Positions 58,590 through 64,000 of a DNA stretch of 64,000 bases are shown here, piece by piece (position 1 is the stretch's first letter; each line of letters begins with the position of its first letter). The notes beneath the pieces were generated by a model. The model was not told the DNA's origin. It did no database searches and saw only the letters and a program-made list of their open reading frames with translations. The DNA is taken from contig SCFE01000026.1 in assembly GCA_004352715.1 (NCBI GenBank), forward strand, positions 2,354,116 through 2,418,115. The letters run 5' to 3'. A program made the translations under genes and the position numbers. Origin of the DNA: Hofstenia miamia (lineage: Eukaryota; Xenacoelomorpha; Acoela).

Positions 58590-59253
58590 TCTCAAGTTTA
58601 ATTTCTATCTCAATAAAACAAATTTAGCTCAATGTTTGTTATCTCAGCTCATGTAATAAATTAATAATAATGTGTAATTACCATGTATTCACATACACCA
58701 ATGGCATAATATATTTGCAAAGTGTGATGTTATGTGCATGTATGATCAATCATGTTAGTGGTTCTTTTATTCCCTATGCCTATATGCAGCCTAAAGCGAC
58801 CACACTATGTGCTCACATCTGTCAAGGAGTGAGTTATCACCCTAGGCACAGCAGAGTTCCTCCCACATTATCACTGGATCTTACAAATTTATTATCATAT
58901 TAACAATACCAGATCTAAAAAGGTTAGTAATGTAATAAAGAAAAATAAAGCAAACGTTATCCAGTGAGAATGAAATATATTTGACGTTTGATAACAGTAA
59001 GTTCCCTATTTATTACAGAAAAAGGTAAATATTTACTGTTTTACAAAAATTCACTTGTTTCCCTCAAAAATTAAACAAGCAATCACATGTAATCTCTAAT
59101 TGAGGGGACAATTATACTAAATTCGAAAACTAAGTTCGAACAACTGAAAATTAATAAAATCACCTAATCAAAAATAGTAAATAGCACCAAATTAATTGGA
59201 GAGTGCCAATAATTGAGAAATAAAAATAAATAAGGGCCCTGAGTGACTCTACA
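58590..59253 (-). repeat. Diverged LTR plus leader of the same family
   Basis: Ends GAGTGACTCTACA at 59253 and resembles LTR B in reverse. The part at 58610-58760 matches the leader/LTR junction at 53290-53400 (TTATCTCAGCTCA, then GTAATTACC, then TGTGATGTTATGTGCATG). A truncated further LTR piece follows (59254-59400), the same tandem layout as around the second gap. Confidence 0.55.
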
Positions 59254-59559
59254 TTAGCACCTTGCTACAGGTGTCTCAAGTATTTATACAAAATTTCATA
59301 ACAATTACCTGCAGCTGTTTTCAAAGTCACATTCATGTTTTCCATTGCAAAATTATTAGAGCAATAACACATCATGTGAAATTGAGGGCTCAATAAATAA
59401 TAAATTTGTAATGTAGCATTATCCAACAAATAAGCTGCTAAGAAAGAAAGTCAGTCAAAGAAACTTTAGATCAAATTTAAAATATGAATGGAAATAGATT
59501 ATAAAATTTATTATTAACTTAAATTTGTTTGTATAATTTAACCAAGAAATATTAGTGCA

Positions 59560-60115
59560 ATTAATTATGGCAAAATGACGGGGCGAAATTGCTTCCATTA
59601 TTTTTAGCCATATTGGCAGACAAACAATTCAAATTTTTAAATCAACAGGTAATTTTTCCAGTTACCTATAAATAGATTCATTTTAGTTGTAACAATTGAT
59701 AAAGAAATTTCTTTTACTTATATTCTACTACAGTTTGATTACTTAATAGAATGTCAAGCTAAATGATTGGTGTTTAGTAATGGCAAGGATCCATCACAGA
59801 AATGATTCAAGGTTCCTTGTGCCAAGCCATGAAAGTGCACTTAGGTTAGTGCTATGTTTAAAAGTTTTTATTTTTGTTTTGCTGACAATTGATTATTCTC
59901 TTACATGTATTAACAATAACAAATTTGAGATACAGCTAGTAAGCCAAACTTAGGAATTTATATTTACATTGTTTTAGATCTAAATTAATGATTATAATCC
60001 GACAAATAATGTGACCAAGCATGTATTGATTATTATATGTAGGGTAGTTAGCTGCAAGATATTTATTTCAAATATTAAAGCCAATACATTGCTGAGCTGA
60101 GAGGTGGAACTCCTT
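59560..60115 (-). repeat. Dispersed LTR/leader module, copy 3 (inverted)
   Basis: Reverse complement of parts of 49380-50310, recognisable by TTGCTTCCATTATTTTTAG and CAAGCATGTATTGATTA. Confidence 0.6.
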
Positions 60116-60289
60116 CAACTGGAATGTAGAAGAGTGATGGTTGCTGGATATGGAGATTTCTCTTGGGTGGATGCCCACTTGCTAATAACTGGAATTGATG
60201 CTTCAAAGCTTTGTCACCTTAATAGTGTTTATTATATCATCTGTTAATTAGAGCTAATGGAATTAATAATGTGCAAGTGAAGCAGTATG

Positions 60290-60410
60290 AGAATAGCACA
60301 TCCCCACCTGCAAATGTATTGTTCTAATTATAACAGTATAATACAGAAACCAAATGACAATGCCTGGTAGAGGTTGTTACAGAAGACTACACTCAAATCA
60401 GAAATAATAA
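60290..60410 (+). pseudogene. Leader and gag start, third copy, truncated
   Basis: A leader block (CACATCCCCACCTGCAAATG) precedes ATG 60359, reading MPGRGCYR, then the frame is lost within 40 bp. It matches the gag starts at 43753 and 49172. Confidence 0.6.
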
Positions 60411-61719
60411 ATACACATCATTGTGACATCACTAGAAATAAGGTGGAGCATTTAGTCCATAATTATAAAATGAATCAATATTAAATCAAAATATGTTCAA
60501 CACTAATGCTCCAACTTCCAAGATAAAAGAGAAAAGATTAAATTTTCTGATAGGATAAAGTGATAATCTTAAAATATCAAAATAATCTTGCCTTAATTTT
60601 TTCTGTGAATATCCAAAATGGTAGAAAGAGTTCAAATAATAATTGAGGCAGAACTCTGTCACTCTTCATCAACAATACTATTGCTGTGGTTAATACAGTT
60701 AATAATAAAAATCTATTATTGATTTAGAATTATTATTTCTTAATCTTTGATTCAAAGTATGGAAAAAAAGACATAAATATGGATAATATTGATTTCATAG
60801 TCATTACTTTTTACAATTATTGAAAAGTTGCCCTTATTCTACTACTTCAATCAATTTTTTGTTTTTCCAATTTGAGCACTGATTATTGTGATGACTTATA
60901 CTTTGTTATTTCTGACAAGATGCAATAGGTTTGAGCAAGTTTAGTTCTCTCAGTAGAATATGTGGCAAGCAAATTGCTCTTTTTAAGATTAAGTAAAACT
61001 TTACAAGTGCTTTGATAGTGCTAATACAAAATAAGTAAAACAGTTTGGTATGACAATAAAATGGAAATCATTTCAACAACATACTACAGGAGAATTTTGA
61101 CGGGTGTAGTTTATTCACAATGATATTATACATTCAATACTTGCTCTAAAAAATTTTCAAGAAACATAATTGAAATTTTCAGTTAATTGACGTATTTCAT
61201 TTTAAGACATTGGTTGCCTTTCTTTAGCAGGGGACCAACCTATCCATCCAATGATGCTTCTTTATTATAGAATCATTTATCTGTTAAATAGACGTTCAAT
61301 TTTAAATGCTTTTTGATAGATAGTTTAGGCAATGGAAATTATATGTTAAAGATAAATTAAAAATACAGTCTATTTTAGATGTAGTAAGGGAAGAAATAGA
61401 TAGAAATTTCTATATTAAATGAAATATATATCATAGTACTAGTTGTTGCTTATAGTTTATGTAAAGCTAATTGAATGATAGTAGATTTTATTCTGAAAAA
61501 ATAGGTACAAATAGAAAAGTTGGGTCAGGTGCCTACAGCTTGCTGAACAGGAATTGTCTATTTATTGAATCAAAGAAATCGCAATGATTTTACACTAATT
61601 TCAAATCCTGGCGCATTTGCAAGGAAATTTGAGTTGCTGGGGAATTTTCTGGTAATTTCAGTATAATAGGAGAACGTCTTGCTTGGTATTGTTTCTACCT
61701 GAAGTAAGTCAGTTTGAAA
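60411..61719. other. Unannotated AT-rich stretch
   Basis: No coding frame or repeat structure that I can support between the gag remnant and the gypsy remnant. Confidence 0.4.
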
Positions 61720-62366
61720 TCTGCTTTTTGGTGGTAGCGTTTTCATAAAATTAATAGATCAATTGATGCAAATTTAAATCGCGAGTATTCATCAACAATA
61801 GTTAGCATGTACTTGTTTTACGTGTTAGTAGGTAGTGGGCCTTTGAAGTCTATGCTCAACCATTGGATGTAACGATTTAATTAGAGTTCCCGGTACTTCT
61901 GGTCTATAGTTCTTTGGTTTTAATTCTCAGTAGATCTGCCATCTAGAACAGATCTTCTTTACTTCCTCCGTGGAAAACGGTAAGTTTTCCGATCGAACAT
62001 AATGCAGCAATCTGGTAACTTCTGGATGACATAAATTGTTGTGAAGTTCTTCCAACTTAGTTTGAGGAAGAGCAAAGCAATAAGCGCGAGTAAGTGCATC
62101 TGGCACGACGTTGTCTGGACCTGATCGATATGATATTGAATAACTGAACTCTGCTAATTTAATCCTCCAACATTGTATTTTACTGTCTTGATTTTAGTTC
62201 TTCTACGGTTATCAAACATAAATGCGACGGAGCGCTGATCGGTTATTAGTGTAAAGTGGTTACGTAGTAGTAAATGACGCCATTTTCTGACAGCTTCAAT
62301 AATTGAAACAGCTTCTTTTTCCACCGATGGATAGTGTGATTCGCTTTTGCTGAGAGTTCGCGACAT
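61720..62366 (-). pseudogene. Second Ty3/gypsy lineage: RNase H and integrase remnant
   Basis: Minus strand, high to low: RNase H SRTLSKSESHYPSVEKEA, then WRHLLLRNHFTLITDQRSVA; linker with DNVVPDALTRAYCFALPQ; integrase zinc finger LHNNLCHPEVTRLLHYV then ENLPFSTEEVKKICSRW; then the core start SIDFKGPLPTNT and LTIVDEYSRFKFAS. Frameshifts and stops are present. It is clearly different from the cluster family. It ends exactly at the tail of the LINE copy at 62367. Confidence 0.8.
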
Positions 62367-63050
62367 AAAGAAAGAAAGAAAGAAAGAAGAAAGAGCTTAA
62401 TTATGTTCAAGAAATACATCTTAACATGATAGCATTTACAACTCAATAATTTTTTAGGTACCTATTGGGAAAGAAGCGGTCAAATTTAGTCGATAGAGAT
62501 CGCGATTTTGGCAGTCGGTGTCTGAGATTCTCCTTGGCGTAGTCGGTTCTTTCAGGTAGTAGGTCACCTAAAAGACGACTATTCTTCGTAATGGACTCAT
62601 AAAATTTGAAGTCCTTGGATTTGACAATATCTTGGATTGGGGTGTAATTTGATATAACGCCCCACCTAACTGCCTTCTTCTGCACTGCATCGATAAGGTT
62701 CATCTGATAAAGGGGAGATCCACCCCAAACTTCAATGCAATATGTCATCACGGATAGAACTAAGGAATTATAAAGAAGTTGAAGCTCAGTTTTCTCATAT
62801 CCCTGCCTTTTCAGTTTAAGCACTAAGTAAAGATTACGCGAAGCTTTTTTGGTGATAGCTTCGATGTGGCGACTGAACGACAAATTGCTGTCAAAAGTAA
62901 CTCCCAAGCATTTGAGCTCTGATACCAATGGTATGTCCTTAATTCTAGGAATAGCGTCAAGCGATTTGTTCGTGAAGTTAATTCGGAGCTCTTTTGACTT
63001 TGAAGCGTTCACAATGAAGTTGTATGCAATGCATAAAATAATCTTAAATG
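62367..63050 (-). mobile_element. 5'-truncated non-LTR retrotransposon, 3' end copy 2
   Basis: The minus strand encodes 189 open codons (63012-62443): NASKSKELRINF, KCLGVTFDSNLSFSRHIEAI, YNSLVLSVMTYCIEVWGGSP, then MNLIDAVQKKAVRWGV to the stop. This is the reverse transcriptase thumb and C-terminal region of a jockey/CR1/RTE-like pol. A 3' UTR and a (CTTT)n tail (62367-62393) follow. The shared part is the same protein as copy 1 (35298-35558). Confidence 0.85.
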
Positions 63051-63328
63051 TCTATAACTCCATATGCTAGCATTGTCATTTTGTTAAATAAACGTTTTTC
63101 TTCTTCATTTATAATGTATAAGTATGCACAGGTTTTTTGAAATCTCCATTTTCAATTCGTGATCTTGAATGTCTCAAAAAATATTCTCGAATTTTTATGA
63201 AATCTCGAGTCTCAATAATTTATCACCACTCGCCTTCCTCTTGATCTTAAGTGTAAAACATCTCGAGAAATAGTTTTTTGAACTATTCTTAAATTTTTGT
63301 CTTGGCTATTTGCAGGGATTCATACTAA
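63051..63328. other. Unannotated stretch
   Basis: Nothing recognisable on either strand. Confidence 0.4.
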
Positions 63329-63522
63329 ACTTTTTGTGGCTAAAACGTTGTGGCGAAATTTCTCATGTGGCAAGTTTTCCTACTGTGGCGAAAATTCAGC
63401 GTGGCAAGTTTCGTACTGTGGCGAGTTTTCTCTGGGGCGAAAATTCCCCTGTGGCGAAAAATATTTGTGGCAAATTTTCTTTGTGGCAAGTTCATTTGTG
63501 GCGAGTTTTCTGCAGGCGAAAA
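63329..63522. repeat. Minisatellite, about 12 units of TGTGGCGAAAATT type
   Basis: Units of 14-18 bp alternate between TGTGGCGAAAATT and TGTGGCAAGTTTTC variants. The region is open in two plus-strand frames only because the unit lacks stops. I do not consider it coding. Confidence 0.8.
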
Positions 63523-63663
63523 TTAACATTACAATGATTATTTTTTGGGTGATCGATACTGAAAAACTTGTACAATGATTGAGTTTGTGTTCCAGATGTC
63601 ACAGATTAGACAAGAATTGCTTGAACCCTAACCACCATATCTTGATAAAAGAAGTGTAGCATT

Positions 63664-64000
63664 TCACCGCTGTAAAATTACTGACAATTGCTGGAAAAAA
63701 TATGTAGAAATCGTATTCAGATCGCAAGAGGCACTTCTGGCAGAAGACATAAAAGACATCTTGGAAAATACTTTGATAGCAATTGGTGACCATCCTCCTA
63801 AAGCTTCCACTGATAGTGGTATGAAGGATATACCAGCTGCTGAACATGATTCTGCATATTTAGTGAGCTTTCGGTTGTCTGAAACTTCCAGAGCATGACC
63901 AGCATTAGTGCCCGCAAGAGAAACAATGGAAGGCTGCAGTGAACTAGTTACAGTCACGTCTAGAGTGGCTGGTCGGCCAGAAGTCCAGCATGGCAAAAAG
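63664..64000 (-). CDS. Mobile-element ORF C-terminal region, partial at window edge
   Basis: 110 open codons running in from beyond 64000. Contains CWTSGRPATLDVTVTSSLQ, then AGHALEVSDNRKLTKYAESC and FIPLSVEALGGWSPIAIKVF. The G-R-P-A-x-x-D-V-T-V-T-S then P-L-x-x-E-x-x-G-G-W layout is common to repetitive ORFs in many invertebrate genomes, usually annotated next to reverse transcriptases. The spaced D and E suggest a restriction-like nuclease fold (inference). A host gene is unlikely. Confidence 0.45.
   Translation of the reverse strand, partial: FLPCWTSGRPATLDVTVTSSLQPSIVSLAGTNAGHALEVSDNRKLTKYAESCSAAGISFIPLSVEALGGWSPIAIKVFSKMSFMSSARSASCDLNTISTYFFQQLSVILQR

Noticed and set aside
63300-63578. 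Two overlapping plus-strand frames rich in Gly, Glu and Lys
   Set aside because: They are translations of the TGTGGCGAAAATT minisatellite, not genes.

Overview
This is a eukaryotic, AT-rich, repeat-rich draft scaffold. It contains genes with introns, a window start inside an N gap (1-346), two further gaps of exactly 1000 N (33114-34113 and 53929-54928) and three single-N contig joins (9073, 15388, 32975). The gene content points to an invertebrate animal. A troponin C-like gene with a chordate-style first EF-hand, and two genes 84 bases apart with a splice acceptor just before the second start codon (the mark of spliced-leader operons), fit a tunicate. That placement is inference.

Host genes. 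On the plus strand, a three-exon troponin C-like gene lies at 1179-6589. On the minus strand are mitochondrial GatB (two exons, 31847 down to 27878), then pICln/CLNS1A (seven exons, 27790 down to 19379), then a single-exon PSMG3-like proteasome assembly chaperone (17239 down to 16883). The exons were joined by reading splice sites and phase by eye. The joined frames are open and match family motifs. GatB charges mitochondrial tRNA-Gln, pICln feeds Sm proteins to the methylosome/SMN pathway, and PSMG3 helps build the 20S proteasome. All are housekeeping functions.

DNA transposons. 12135-14361 is a hAT element with an intact 612-residue transposase. Two short non-autonomous hAT elements have perfect 8-bp target duplications (6789-7078, 26029-26270). 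A piggyBac-like element ends in TTAA (24389-25149). Further terminal-inverted-repeat elements lie at 3081-3370, 31913-32276 and 36320-36553.

Retroelements. There is a Penelope-like reverse transcriptase piece (16186-16707) and several non-LTR fragments, two of which belong to one recently active family (35228-35561 and 62367-63050). From about 37 to 60 kb lies a nested cluster of one LTR retrotransposon family in both orientations: LTRs of 536-539 bp, gag, protease, reverse transcriptase, RNase H, integrase and a third ORF after pol. A large inverted repeat (41961 to about 43665 against about 53010 to 55989) frames its core. A second Ty3/gypsy pol piece lies at 61720-62366. No copy in the cluster is intact. 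The right edge (63664-64000) holds part of another mobile-element ORF.
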